Shown here one piece after another: positions 8,401 through 15,991 of a stretch of DNA of 36,873 bases; positions within the stretch are counted from its first letter, which is position 1; the number at the start of each line of letters is the position of its first letter. A program made the position numbers and the translations under genes. The DNA comes from CAYMAX01 sp964388595 (GTDB taxonomy: Bacteria; Bacteroidota; Bacteroidia; Bacteroidales; UBA932). The stretch covers positions 1 to 36,873 of the forward strand of contig CAYMAX010000009.1 in the NCBI GenBank assembly GCA_964388595.1, written 5' to 3'. The notes below the pieces were generated by a model. The model was not told the origin of the DNA. It was given only the letters and a program-made list of their open reading frames with translations, and made no database searches.

Positions 8401-9660
8401 ATGAAAAGAATAATAGTAATATCGATTTTGCTCATTTTCTCATATGGGAGTTTTGCTCAAGATGGCAGTGTCTCTAATTATAAGAGAAGCTCCATCTATC
8501 AGGTACTTGTCACCAACGAAAAAGACTGCTTCTACTATGACATTATGGATGAATATGATAGAATCGGCATATCGGATAAATTCAATGAGCATAGTCTGGG
8601 TGTAAATCGTCTTCTGTATGACCACGAACCAAGCGCTTCAGAAATAGCTCTGTTTCTGGAACAAAACCAGGTGGCTAAAAGAGTAGTTGCCAGATGGTTC
8701 GACAGAAATAAAACTTCAGGAACTTTCGACCTTTCTTTAATTCAGGAGAGGGGGTATTATAATGCATCTACGATAGATGTTGCAGTTTCAGGCACTACTT
8801 TACGCGGAAATGCTATGTTGGCAGATGCCGGTGAAGAATTGATTGAGAACACTTTCGTAACAGTCAATTATATTAGTTATATTGACAAAGAGCGCAATGC
8901 TGAGATTGCTACCAATGTTTTCAAAATTATAGCTGCCGGAGCTTCCTCTTTGGCCTTTTCGTCTACTTCTCTAAACCCCAATATCAGTACTATCTCCCAG
9001 CTTGTTTCAGTCACATCTTCTCTTGGAGGTGCTATTTCCGATTTGATAGCAGGGTTCACTGTGAAAATCACTACATACCTCTACAAATTGGAGTGGAATG
9101 ATGATATTGCCGGAGAATTTTATGACAGATTTTGGTGCGATGATAACTTGTCTCCTGTAGTAATTGCCGGGAGGAAAAAGGCTTTCGAGATGGAAAAAGG
9201 ATTGTTTAAACTCAAATATATCTCTTCATACAGCGATAAGAGCCAGAAAACAGTTCTCAAAGGGCTTTATGATTCGAGAGATGTAATCCGTAAAGTATGT
9301 GCACGTGCTATTGATAAGAATATAGCTGAGTTGCAAAAGCAGAATGATGTTTTCAAAATTAAAGCTCCCATCATTGAAGTGAGTCAGAATGGGAAAAATA
9401 TCATTGCTAATATAGGATTGAAGGAGGCTGTCTCTTCTTCTTCCAAATTTGAGGTGCTTGAAGTATCTGTCGATGACAATGGAAAAACTCAATATCGGCG
9501 CGTGGGAACAATAGCTCCGGTAGAGGGCAAGATATGGGACAACCGATATATGGCTCTTGAAGAAGATGCTGCAGGAGCCTCTTTGCCAGGGACTACCTTT
9601 ACGGTACTCACAGGAGCCGGGTTTTATCCGGGTATGTTGATAAGGGAGATTAAGAAATAA
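8401..9660 (+). CDS. Secreted protein of unknown function
   Basis: 419 residues from ATG 8401, which puts a good signal peptide (charged MKRI, hydrophobic core, SFAQ cleavage region) at the N-terminus; the upstream in-frame TTG would destroy it and overlap the WG gene. The mature part is mixed alpha/beta. Residues about 175-235 contain a Ser/Gly/Ala-rich, low-charge stretch that might be a membrane-associated helix pair. The C-terminal 70 residues contain short beta-type segments. I do not recognise a family or active-site motif. It is probably co-transcribed with the WG-repeat gene and ends just before a strong bidirectional terminator. Confidence 0.75.
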   Translation: MKRIIVISILLIFSYGSFAQDGSVSNYKRSSIYQVLVTNEKDCFYYDIMDEYDRIGISDKFNEHSLGVNRLLYDHEPSASEIALFLEQNQVAKRVVARWFDRNKTSGTFDLSLIQERGYYNASTIDVAVSGTTLRGNAMLADAGEELIENTFVTVNYISYIDKERNAEIATNVFKIIAAGASSLAFSSTSLNPNISTISQLVSVTSSLGGAISDLIAGFTVKITTYLYKLEWNDDIAGEFYDRFWCDDNLSPVVIAGRKKAFEMEKGLFKLKYISSYSDKSQKTVLKGLYDSRDVIRKVCARAIDKNIAELQKQNDVFKIKAPIIEVSQNGKNIIANIGLKEAVSSSSKFEVLEVSVDDNGKTQYRRVGTIAPVEGKIWDNRYMALEEDAAGASLPGTTFTVLTGAGFYPGMLIREIKK

Positions 9661-9662
9661 AA

Positions 9663-9694
9663 AAAGGGTGTCTTCGTTTTCAAAGACACCCTTT
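9663..9694. terminator. Bidirectional intrinsic terminator between convergent operons
   Basis: A perfect 12-bp inverted repeat (9663-9674 with 9683-9694) closes an 8-base loop. On the minus strand the stem is followed by extra T residues, giving a run of T that favours termination of the oxidoreductase operon, whose last stop codon is 16 bases away. On the plus strand it directly follows the stop of the unknown secreted protein and ends in TTT. Confidence 0.88.
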
Positions 9695-9709
9695 ACAATC
9701 ATAACAGCA

Positions 9710-10258
9710 CTATTTATTCAGTATTTCTACAGCTGCCATTCCTGCCTTGATAGCTTCTTCATTCATGGGAATGAGATCGTGGTGACGAGGAGGAAGGGAT
9801 TTTTTAAGGCCTCTGTTGACATTTTCCATTGAAACGATAGGTTTCATCTTCAAAAATGCGCCGAGAACTATCATATTATATGCTTTAGCATTACCTATGC
9901 TTGCTGCGGTTTCCACAGCTGCAATGCGACAAACAGTGATATCTTTTCTTTGAGGGTGACGGGTTATTCCGTTGGGATCATATATTAAGAGTCCGCCGGG
10001 CTTCACCTGAGCTTCAAATTTGTCAAGAGACTGCTGATTGAGAATGATGGCAGTATCAAATTTACTCAAAATGGGAGAACTGATCTTTTTATCACTTAAG
10101 ATGACGCAGACATTGCAAGTACCGCCACGCATTTCGGGACCGTATGATGGCATCCAGGTCACTTCCTGATCCTGCATAATTCCTGAATAGGCAAGAATCT
10201 TTCCCATAGAAAGAACACCTTGTCCGCCGAATCCGGCAATTATTATTTCTTCTTTCAT
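9710..10258 (-). CDS. 2-oxoacid:ferredoxin oxidoreductase, gamma subunit
   Basis: A 182-residue gamma chain of a four-subunit 2-oxoacid:ferredoxin oxidoreductase (KorC/VorA type). Starting at ATG 10258 gives MKEEIIIAGFGGQGV, the family N-terminus with the GFGGQGV nucleotide-binding-like loop at 9-15 and SYGPEMRGG at 38-46; a longer in-frame reading into the beta gene is not needed. The complex oxidises a 2-oxoacid with CoA to acyl-CoA and CO2, passing two electrons to ferredoxin in the cytoplasm. It is the last gene of the operon, 14 bases after the beta subunit. Whether the substrate is 2-oxoglutarate or branched-chain 2-oxoacids cannot be told from this sequence alone. Confidence 0.92.
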   Translation of the reverse strand: MKEEIIIAGFGGQGVLSMGKILAYSGIMQDQEVTWMPSYGPEMRGGTCNVCVILSDKKISSPILSKFDTAIILNQQSLDKFEAQVKPGGLLIYDPNGITRHPQRKDITVCRIAAVETAASIGNAKAYNMIVLGAFLKMKPIVSMENVNRGLKKSLPPRHHDLIPMNEEAIKAGMAAVEILNK

Positions 10259-10272
10259 ATTCTCTTTATTTA

Positions 10273-11034
10273 TTATCTGTCTTTCATATCTCCAAGGGGA
10301 TAGAACGGAAACATATTTTCTTCCATCCACTTGTTAGCTTTTACAGGAGTGGTTTTCCATCCCGAGTTACATGTACTTACTACCTCTACGAATGAGGTGC
10401 CTTTTTTCATCATAGAGTTCTCGAATGCTTTTCTAATGGCTTTTTTGGCCTTGCGGACAGCACCGGGGTTCTGTACAGACTGACGTGTGACATAGCAGGT
10501 GCCCTCAAGCTGTGCAATAAGCTCGGTAATCTTGAGAGGGTATCCGTTTAATTCAGCTTTACGTCCGTAGGGAGTGGTAGCAGTTACTTGTCCCAAAAGG
10601 GTAGTGGGGGCCATCTGACCGCCTGTCATACCATAGATAGCGTTGTTGATGAAAATAACAACGATATTTTCACCTCTGTTGCATGCGTGCATTATCTCTG
10701 CAGTACCAATGGATGCGAGGTCTCCGTCTCCCTGATATGTGAAGACGTATTTATCAGGCATAAGCCTTTTGGTAGCTGTAGCCAGTGCAGGAGCACGTCC
10801 GTGGGCAGCTTGTTGCCAGTCAATGTCGAGATAATTGTATGCAAACACGGAGCATCCTACAGGTGAGATACCGATAGTTTTATCCTGAATGCCCATCTCG
10901 TCTATCACTTCAGCAATAATCTTGTGGACTACACCGTGTGAGCACCCGGGGCAGTAGTGTAATATTTTATCGGTGAGAATGGGAGTCTTCCCATATACCT
11001 TATTTTCGGGTTTAATTATATCTTTTATATCCAT
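10273..11034 (-). CDS. 2-oxoacid:ferredoxin oxidoreductase, beta (TPP-binding) subunit
   Basis: A 253-residue thiamine-diphosphate-binding chain. Visible marks: CPGC at 28-31, a further cysteine in PVGC at 61, the TPP/Mg motif GDGD at 102-105 followed by N130, N131 and YGMTGGQ at 134-140. These are typical of KorB/VorC-type beta subunits, about 250 residues long in Bacteroidales. It lies five bases after the alpha gene. With the alpha chain it forms the active site where the 2-oxoacid is decarboxylated; the released electrons go to an iron-sulfur subunit encoded upstream. Confidence 0.94.
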   Translation of the reverse strand: MDIKDIIKPENKVYGKTPILTDKILHYCPGCSHGVVHKIIAEVIDEMGIQDKTIGISPVGCSVFAYNYLDIDWQQAAHGRAPALATATKRLMPDKYVFTYQGDGDLASIGTAEIMHACNRGENIVVIFINNAIYGMTGGQMAPTTLLGQVTATTPYGRKAELNGYPLKITELIAQLEGTCYVTRQSVQNPGAVRKAKKAIRKAFENSMMKKGTSFVEVVSTCNSGWKTTPVKANKWMEENMFPFYPLGDMKDR

Positions 11035-11039
11035 AGTGC

Positions 11040-12122
11040 CTATTTTTTAATGGTTTTTTTAAAGGCTTCGAATACTTCTTCGGGATTGGGAATCATACCT
11101 CCCTGACGACCGTAGAAACTAACATTTACACGACCATTGGAGACCAGTCTGATATCTTCTACCATCTGACCTGCATTGAGTTCAACTGACATAATGCCTT
11201 TGAGTTGAGGAACAAGTTTGTCAATGGCTTTGGAAGGGAAAGGATAGAGGGTGATAGGGCGAAGAAGACCGAGTTTGATGCCTTGTTCGCGAGCCAAGTC
11301 GATGACATTTTCACAAATACGTGACATACATCCGAAAGCTACTATCAAATACTCTGCATCTTCGGTTTTGTATGTGCTGTAGCGAACTTCTTTGGCCTCT
11401 ATTTCAGCATATTTCTTCTGGAGTTTGATATTGAATCTTTCCTGAACATCTGCTTCCAGAGCGAGTGATGTGATAGTATTGGACTTTCTGTCAGCAGTCT
11501 TGCCGAGAGTTGCCCAAGAAGAACACAAAGCTTTGATCTCAGCATCTGTTCTGCGAGGTCTTGCCGGTCTTAATTCCACTTTTTCCATCATCTGACCTAT
11601 GACGCCGTCTCCGAGTATCATAGCGGGGTTGCGATATTTAAATGCCAATTCGAAGGCATCGTCTACGAAATCGTACATGTCCTGAGCTGAAGCGGGAGCC
11701 AGTACGATGTTTCTGTAGTCGCCGTGTCCACCACCTTTGGTAGCTTGGAAATAATCGCCCTGGCTGGGCTGAATGGTGCCAAGGCCAGGGCCACCACGCA
11801 TTACATTGACTACAAGACAAGGAAGCTCAGCTCCTGCAAGGTAACTTATCCCTTCGCACATAAGGCTGACTCCGGGGCTACTTGATGAGGTCATCACTTT
11901 CTTGCCACAGCAAGCACCTCCATAGACCATATTGATAGATGAGGTTTCACTTTCAGCCTGAAGAACTACCATTCCGGTGGTCTCCCAGGGTTTTTCTTTC
12001 ATCAACGTCTCCATCACTTCGGATTGGGGCGTGATAGGGTATCCAAAGTAGCCGTCGCAACCGAAATTGATAGCTGCGTAAGCGATGGCTTCATTACCCT
12101 TCATAAGAATTTTTTCTGCCAT
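11040..12122 (-). CDS. 2-oxoacid:ferredoxin oxidoreductase, alpha subunit (VorB/KorA type)
   Basis: A 360-residue alpha chain with the pyrimidine-binding fold. GYPITP at 27-32 followed by SEVMETL is the family signature, then a long segment with GGPGLGTIQPSQGDYFQ and a C-terminal Rossmann-type domain with AFGCMSRICENVI and GLLRPITLYPFP. Database annotation of close Bacteroidales proteins is usually 3-methyl-2-oxobutanoate dehydrogenase subunit VorB, but specificity is untested in most. It is ten bases downstream of the ferredoxin gene. Confidence 0.94.
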   Translation of the reverse strand: MAEKILMKGNEAIAYAAINFGCDGYFGYPITPQSEVMETLMKEKPWETTGMVVLQAESETSSINMVYGGACCGKKVMTSSSSPGVSLMCEGISYLAGAELPCLVVNVMRGGPGLGTIQPSQGDYFQATKGGGHGDYRNIVLAPASAQDMYDFVDDAFELAFKYRNPAMILGDGVIGQMMEKVELRPARPRRTDAEIKALCSSWATLGKTADRKSNTITSLALEADVQERFNIKLQKKYAEIEAKEVRYSTYKTEDAEYLIVAFGCMSRICENVIDLAREQGIKLGLLRPITLYPFPSKAIDKLVPQLKGIMSVELNAGQMVEDIRLVSNGRVNVSFYGRQGGMIPNPEEVFEAFKKTIKK

Positions 12123-12132
12123 ATCAGTTTTT

Positions 12133-12354
12133 TTAAATTTTAACTCTATACACAGTGATTACTGCATCAGGACATACAGTTGCACAGTTTGTGCAACCGG
12201 TACAATTCTCGGGCTTAGCCATAACGAGAAAGTTGTAACCTTTGCTATTGACCTCATGGGACAAAGCAATTGTGTCGTTGGGACAATTGGCGATGCAAAC
12301 ACCACAGCCTTTGCATTTTTCCGTATCCACGACGATAGCTCCGCGTACTGCCAT
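12133..12354 (-). CDS. 2[4Fe-4S] ferredoxin subunit (delta) of the 2-oxoacid oxidoreductase
   Basis: A 73-residue protein with two complete C-x2-C-x2-C-x3-C motifs (Cys 14, 17, 20, 24 and 51, 54, 57, 61), so it should hold two [4Fe-4S] clusters. It is the iron-sulfur subunit that receives electrons from the TPP-bound intermediate and passes them to free ferredoxin. It sits directly upstream of the alpha gene. Immediately upstream of its ATG is a 7-bp tandem repeat (12357-12377) that separates it from the microprotein gene. Confidence 0.95.
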   Translation of the reverse strand: MAVRGAIVVDTEKCKGCGVCIANCPNDTIALSHEVNSKGYNFLVMAKPENCTGCTNCATVCPDAVITVYRVKI

Positions 12355-12356
12355 AA

Positions 12357-12377
12357 TATTAGTTATTAGTTATTAGT
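12357..12377. repeat. Three perfect tandem copies of a 7-bp unit (TATTAGT)
   Basis: Plus-strand positions 12357-12363, 12364-12370 and 12371-12377 are identical TATTAGT units, followed by a partial TAT. On the transcribed (minus) strand this gives stop codons in all three frames between the microprotein stop and the ferredoxin ATG two bases after the repeat. Confidence 0.9.
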
Positions 12378-12526
12378 TATTTGGTGTTATAAAAATTAAA
12401 TCCTCTCCGTATGCCATCCATCACGTAATCCCAGCGAATAATAATACCGATAAGCAAAATCAGACCTGCAATTATCAGCCCTTTCGTAGTGGGACTTTGT
12501 GATTTATACCAATTCCATATCTTCAT
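12377..12526 (-). CDS. 49-aa single-pass membrane microprotein in the oxidoreductase operon
   Basis: A short reading frame on the minus strand from ATG 12526 to TAA 12377 encodes 49 residues starting MKIWNWYKSQS and ending RRGFNFYNTK. Residues 16-31 (KGLIIAGLILLIGIII) are a clear membrane helix, followed by an Arg/Trp/Asp boundary and a basic C-terminal tail. The ATG begins on the base right after the TAA of the acyl-CoA synthetase gene (TAAATG), which argues for coupled translation, and the ferredoxin gene follows. I do not recognise a family. Its place inside a redox operon suggests a membrane tether or small accessory subunit, but that is inference. Confidence 0.72.
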   Translation of the reverse strand: MKIWNWYKSQSPTTKGLIIAGLILLIGIIIRWDYVMDGIRRGFNFYNTK

Positions 12527-14581
12527 TTATTCTTTTTCCAAGCGTATTCTGGTATCTACTGCTACTATCTGTTTGCTATTGCCCAATAGGGGATTGATAT
12601 CCATTTCATATATCTCAGGAGCAGCATGACATAGAGCAGATACTCTCCTGATAGTCTCATTGAATAGAGTGATGTTTACCCCTTCCTGTCCTCTGATTCC
12701 CTCTAAAAGTTTATATCCACGCAGTCCGGTAATCATCTCTTGAGCCTCAATCTTAGAAACCGGGGATAGAGAATAATTAATATCGTGCAATGCTTCTACA
12801 TATATTCCGCCGAGACCACAGAGAACAAGATGTCCAAATTTACCTTCGCGTTTGGCACCAACATATATCTCAGTACCGGAAAGCATCTTTTGAAACAAAA
12901 TGCCCGTTGTCCCTTGGATTCCCATCATACGCTTGAATTCTGTTGCCATGGTGTTGTCATCAGAGATATTAAGAGCAACTCCGCCGACATCAGATTTGTG
13001 AGTGGGACCTACCACTTTCATTGCTACAGGATAAGTAATTTCTCTGACAGCTTCGAGGGCTTCCTCTATATTAGTGGCAACCAGTTCTTTGGTTCTATTG
13101 ATACCGGCTCCGTCGAGAAGAAGTTGTACCTGTTCGGGAGGAAGATATCCATTGGGATTGTTTGAGATTACTTTTCTGATAATACTATAATCTACAGGAG
13201 GGAGGGAATTGTCTGTAATAATCTTCGGGCAGTTAACTATCTTGACAATAGCATTCCCAAGAGCGACTTCATCCGGGAAACTTATGCCTCCTTTGCTCTG
13301 AAATTCTTTTATCTCACCTGCAGCGTTGACGATGGAGGGGAGAACGGGGTATATAGGTTTTTTACAAGTTTTTATCTTCTCCAGCAGGAGTTCATAGACA
13401 TCATATATAGAACCTAATCCAGGATTGCCGAAAATGACAGTCATAGCGTCTACGTCAAAATCATTTTCACAAGCATCCAAGACATATCCGAGCTGTTCCT
13501 TGGTACCGGTGGCTAAAAAATCTATGGGATTGGAGACAGAAGAACCTACATAAAGTTTGGAAAGAAGTTCTTCAGCTTTGGGACCGGAAAATTTGGGGAT
13601 TTCTATGCCATGAGTCGACAGGATGTCGGTCTGCATAACTGCAGGCCCACCTGCGTGAGTGACAATAGCGACTCTTTTGCCATGAGGTACAGGGTACATC
13701 ATAGCTGAAGCCACAGTGACAAGCTCGGTGCGACTGTAGCAGCGGACAATTCCTATCTTGCGAAACAAAGCATTTATGGCTTTATCAGGGGAGGCCATAG
13801 CACCTGTATGAGATGTGGCAGCCCTGCTTCCCGCCTCACTATATCCCGACTTGATGGCAGCTATTTTGACACCCTTCTGTACAAGTGAAGAGGCGTGTTT
13901 GAACAACTTCTGAGGGTCATTTATGCTTTCAATATAAAGCATTATCACCCTTGAACTTACTCCTTCAACATAACTTTCGTCGAGATATGCAAGTACATCT
14001 TCAACACCTATCTGAGCGCAATTGCCAACGGAAAAAATCTGACTGAATGTCAATCCAAGCTGCATGGCAGACTCAAGAATGAAAACTATGGTAGCACCTG
14101 AACCCGATATCAAAGAGGCACCTTGTGGATTAAGGTTGGGGATGGGTTCAGAAAACATTCCTGCATAAAAAGGAGTCATAACTCCAACACAGTTGGGCCC
14201 AATAAGGCTGGCACCTGCTTTATTGCAGATGTCCGTTATGGCATTTTCATATACTGTGCCTTCTTCTCCGTCTTCATGAAAACCGGCAGAAAGGATAATT
14301 ACTGCTTTACAAGATTTTTTATTGCACAAAGTGCTGACTGCAGGTACACAATATTTGGCAGCAATCGCTATGATGGCACAATCTACTGAAGGAAGTTCTT
14401 CGATATTTCTATAAGATTTGATGCCTTGTGCCTCATCACATTTGGGGTTAACCACATACAGTTTGCCTGCAAATTTGTTCTCTATCAGATGCTTGAGAGT
14501 GGTGCCTCCTGGTTTGTGAATATCATCAGAGCCACCTACTACCACGATGCTTTTGGGAGAAATAAGCTGTTTGGTAATCAT
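12527..14581 (-). CDS. Acyl-CoA synthetase (ADP-forming), fused alpha and beta domains (acetate--CoA ligase family)
   Basis: A 684-residue NDP-forming acyl-CoA synthetase. Order: CoA-binding Rossmann domain starting MITKQLISPKSIVVVGGSDD, then succinyl-CoA-ligase-like domains with the phosphorylatable histidine in TSHTGAMA (His258), then a C-terminal ATP-grasp domain (about 475-680) with YPVAMKVVGPTHKSDVGGV. It converts acyl-CoA, ADP and phosphate to the free acid, CoA and ATP. As first gene of the operon encoding a 2-oxoacid:ferredoxin oxidoreductase, it would conserve the thioester energy as ATP, as in peptide- and amino-acid-fermenting anaerobes. Substrate is probably acetyl-CoA or branched-chain acyl-CoA. 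Confidence 0.92.
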   Translation of the reverse strand: MITKQLISPKSIVVVGGSDDIHKPGGTTLKHLIENKFAGKLYVVNPKCDEAQGIKSYRNIEELPSVDCAIIAIAAKYCVPAVSTLCNKKSCKAVIILSAGFHEDGEEGTVYENAITDICNKAGASLIGPNCVGVMTPFYAGMFSEPIPNLNPQGASLISGSGATIVFILESAMQLGLTFSQIFSVGNCAQIGVEDVLAYLDESYVEGVSSRVIMLYIESINDPQKLFKHASSLVQKGVKIAAIKSGYSEAGSRAATSHTGAMASPDKAINALFRKIGIVRCYSRTELVTVASAMMYPVPHGKRVAIVTHAGGPAVMQTDILSTHGIEIPKFSGPKAEELLSKLYVGSSVSNPIDFLATGTKEQLGYVLDACENDFDVDAMTVIFGNPGLGSIYDVYELLLEKIKTCKKPIYPVLPSIVNAAGEIKEFQSKGGISFPDEVALGNAIVKIVNCPKIITDNSLPPVDYSIIRKVISNNPNGYLPPEQVQLLLDGAGINRTKELVATNIEEALEAVREITYPVAMKVVGPTHKSDVGGVALNISDDNTMATEFKRMMGIQGTTGILFQKMLSGTEIYVGAKREGKFGHLVLCGLGGIYVEALHDINYSLSPVSKIEAQEMITGLRGYKLLEGIRGQEGVNITLFNETIRRVSALCHAAPEIYEMDINPLLGNSKQIVAVDTRIRLEKE

Positions 14582-14599
14582 TTCGCATTAAATTTTCTG

Positions 14600-14607
14600 C
14601 AAATATA
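14600..14607 (-). promoter_or_regulatory. Candidate -7 box of the acyl-CoA synthetase/oxidoreductase operon
   Basis: On the minus strand 14607-14600 reads TATATTTG, an exact TAnnTTTG match, 18 bases before ATG 14581. No convincing -33 TTTG is found at the right spacing. The region between the divergent genes (14582-14717) is otherwise AT-rich without an RNA element that I recognise. Confidence 0.45.
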
Positions 14608-14687
14608 TTAAATATATACTTAAAATCGAATTTTACTTAATAATTTCAACTTTTGGCATTATTTTTCAATAATCACTTCCAAATGAG

Positions 14688-14695
14688 TATATTTG
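14688..14695 (+). promoter_or_regulatory. Candidate -7 box of the deaminase/nucleoside phosphorylase operon
   Basis: TATATTTG at 14688-14695 matches TAnnTTTG and lies 22 bases before ATG 14718. A TTTTG at 14651-14655 is too distant (32 bases) to be a standard -33 element. Confidence 0.5.
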
Positions 14696-14717
14696 CCCAC
14701 TATATAAAGATAATGTT

Positions 14718-15980
14718 ATGAATTCTTTATTGATTAAAGGGGCGATTCTCGATACGCAAATGAAAGATATTCTCATCAAAGGGAACATCATCCATAAAAT
14801 TGCCGATAGGATAGACGAACAGGCAGATGAAATCATCGACGGGAAGGGTAAAGTCGTCACACCGAGTTTGGTTAACATGCACACTCATTCAGCTATGACC
14901 CTTGTAAGAGGATATGTTGAAGATGTGTTATTTCATAAATGGATATCAAAAGTGTGGGATATCGAGAGCCATATGGATGAAGAGATGCTTTACTGGGGGA
15001 CCAAATTGGCTTGCCTCGAAATGATTAAGACCGGCACTACATGCTTTACAGACCAGTATTGGAATATTGAGCGCACTCATCTGGCAGTAGAAGAGAGTGG
15101 ATTGAGGGCTCTGATGACTTATGTGTTTTTGGACAATGGTGATGCCGATAAGATTCATTCTCAGAGAGATGAATGTCAGAATATGTATGAACTTTCTCGC
15201 AAATGGGATGAAAGAGTACATTTCGGAGTCTCCATTCATGCTCACTACACAGTATGTGATGAGAATATTTTCTGGGTAAAAGATTTCGCCCGTGACCATC
15301 ATCTCCTTATAAATACACACATTTCCGAGACTCAAAGGGAGAATGTGGAGCACTACGACAAATATGGTATGTCTCCTGTTCAGCGTCTGGATCGTATGGG
15401 ACTGCTTTCAGACAACTTAATAGCAGCACATTGCGTGTGGATAGATGAGGATGATATCATCACATTGGGAAGAAGAAAAGTCAACGTGGTGCACAATGTT
15501 AATTCTAATCTCAAACTTGCTTCAGGATATAAATTTAAATATGAAGAATTGCGTGATGCAGGAGCCAATGTCTGTGTGGGTACTGATGGATGTGCTTCTT
15601 CCAACAATCTCGATATTTTGGAAGCAATGAAGACAGCTGCCATCTTGCAGAAAGCATGGAGGAGAAATCCTTCTGCTCTTCCCCTCAATGAATTGATGGA
15701 TATGGCCACTGTCAATGGTACCTCTGCTCTTAGACTCAATGCCGGAAAAGTGAAGGAAGGTATGCTTGCAGATTTATTATTGATAGATACCAATTCTCCA
15801 GCATTTGTTCCCAATTACAATTTTATTTCAAATCTCGTCTATTCTGCAAATAGCTCCTGTGTAGACACCACTATCTGCGATGGGAAAGTACTTATGCAGG
15901 GAAGGAAAGTCAAGGGAGAAGAAGAAATCTTGAAGATGGCTGACAAAGAGGCGCAGAGACTTGTATCAAAATGTAAATAA
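14718..15980 (+). CDS. 5'-methylthioadenosine/S-adenosylhomocysteine deaminase-type amidohydrolase
   Basis: A 420-residue amidohydrolase. Metal-binding HTH is at His55/His57 (NMHTHSAM), followed by RGYVEDVLFHKWI, GTTCFTDQYW, a further histidine in HAHYTV, NTHISE and AAHCVW, and the catalytic aspartate in GTDGCASSNNLD (about 289). These are the marks of the MTA/SAH deaminase branch of the amidohydrolases, which remove the 6-amino group from methylthioadenosine, adenosylhomocysteine and sometimes adenosine. It is first in an operon with a purine nucleoside phosphorylase 11 bases downstream, which fits a deaminate-then-phosphorolyse route. Chlorohydrolase relatives act on other amines, so substrate is probable rather than certain. 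Confidence 0.88.
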   Translation: MNSLLIKGAILDTQMKDILIKGNIIHKIADRIDEQADEIIDGKGKVVTPSLVNMHTHSAMTLVRGYVEDVLFHKWISKVWDIESHMDEEMLYWGTKLACLEMIKTGTTCFTDQYWNIERTHLAVEESGLRALMTYVFLDNGDADKIHSQRDECQNMYELSRKWDERVHFGVSIHAHYTVCDENIFWVKDFARDHHLLINTHISETQRENVEHYDKYGMSPVQRLDRMGLLSDNLIAAHCVWIDEDDIITLGRRKVNVVHNVNSNLKLASGYKFKYEELRDAGANVCVGTDGCASSNNLDILEAMKTAAILQKAWRRNPSALPLNELMDMATVNGTSALRLNAGKVKEGMLADLLLIDTNSPAFVPNYNFISNLVYSANSSCVDTTICDGKVLMQGRKVKGEEEILKMADKEAQRLVSKCK

Positions 15981-15991
15981 CACCAAAAAAT

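Noticed and set aside
9226..9702. 158-codon antisense frame running into the 9663 terminator
   Set aside because: Starts inside the strong terminator hairpin and is antisense to a signal-peptide-bearing gene; not a plausible coding region.
12785..13165. 126-codon plus-strand frame inside the acyl-CoA synthetase gene
   Set aside because: Antisense shadow of the conserved ATP-grasp region without any motif.
14582..14717. SAM, SAH or purine riboswitch before the deaminase gene
   Set aside because: The 136-base gap is AT-rich with no stable multi-helix fold or conserved riboswitch core, and a -7 box at 14688 leaves only a short leader.
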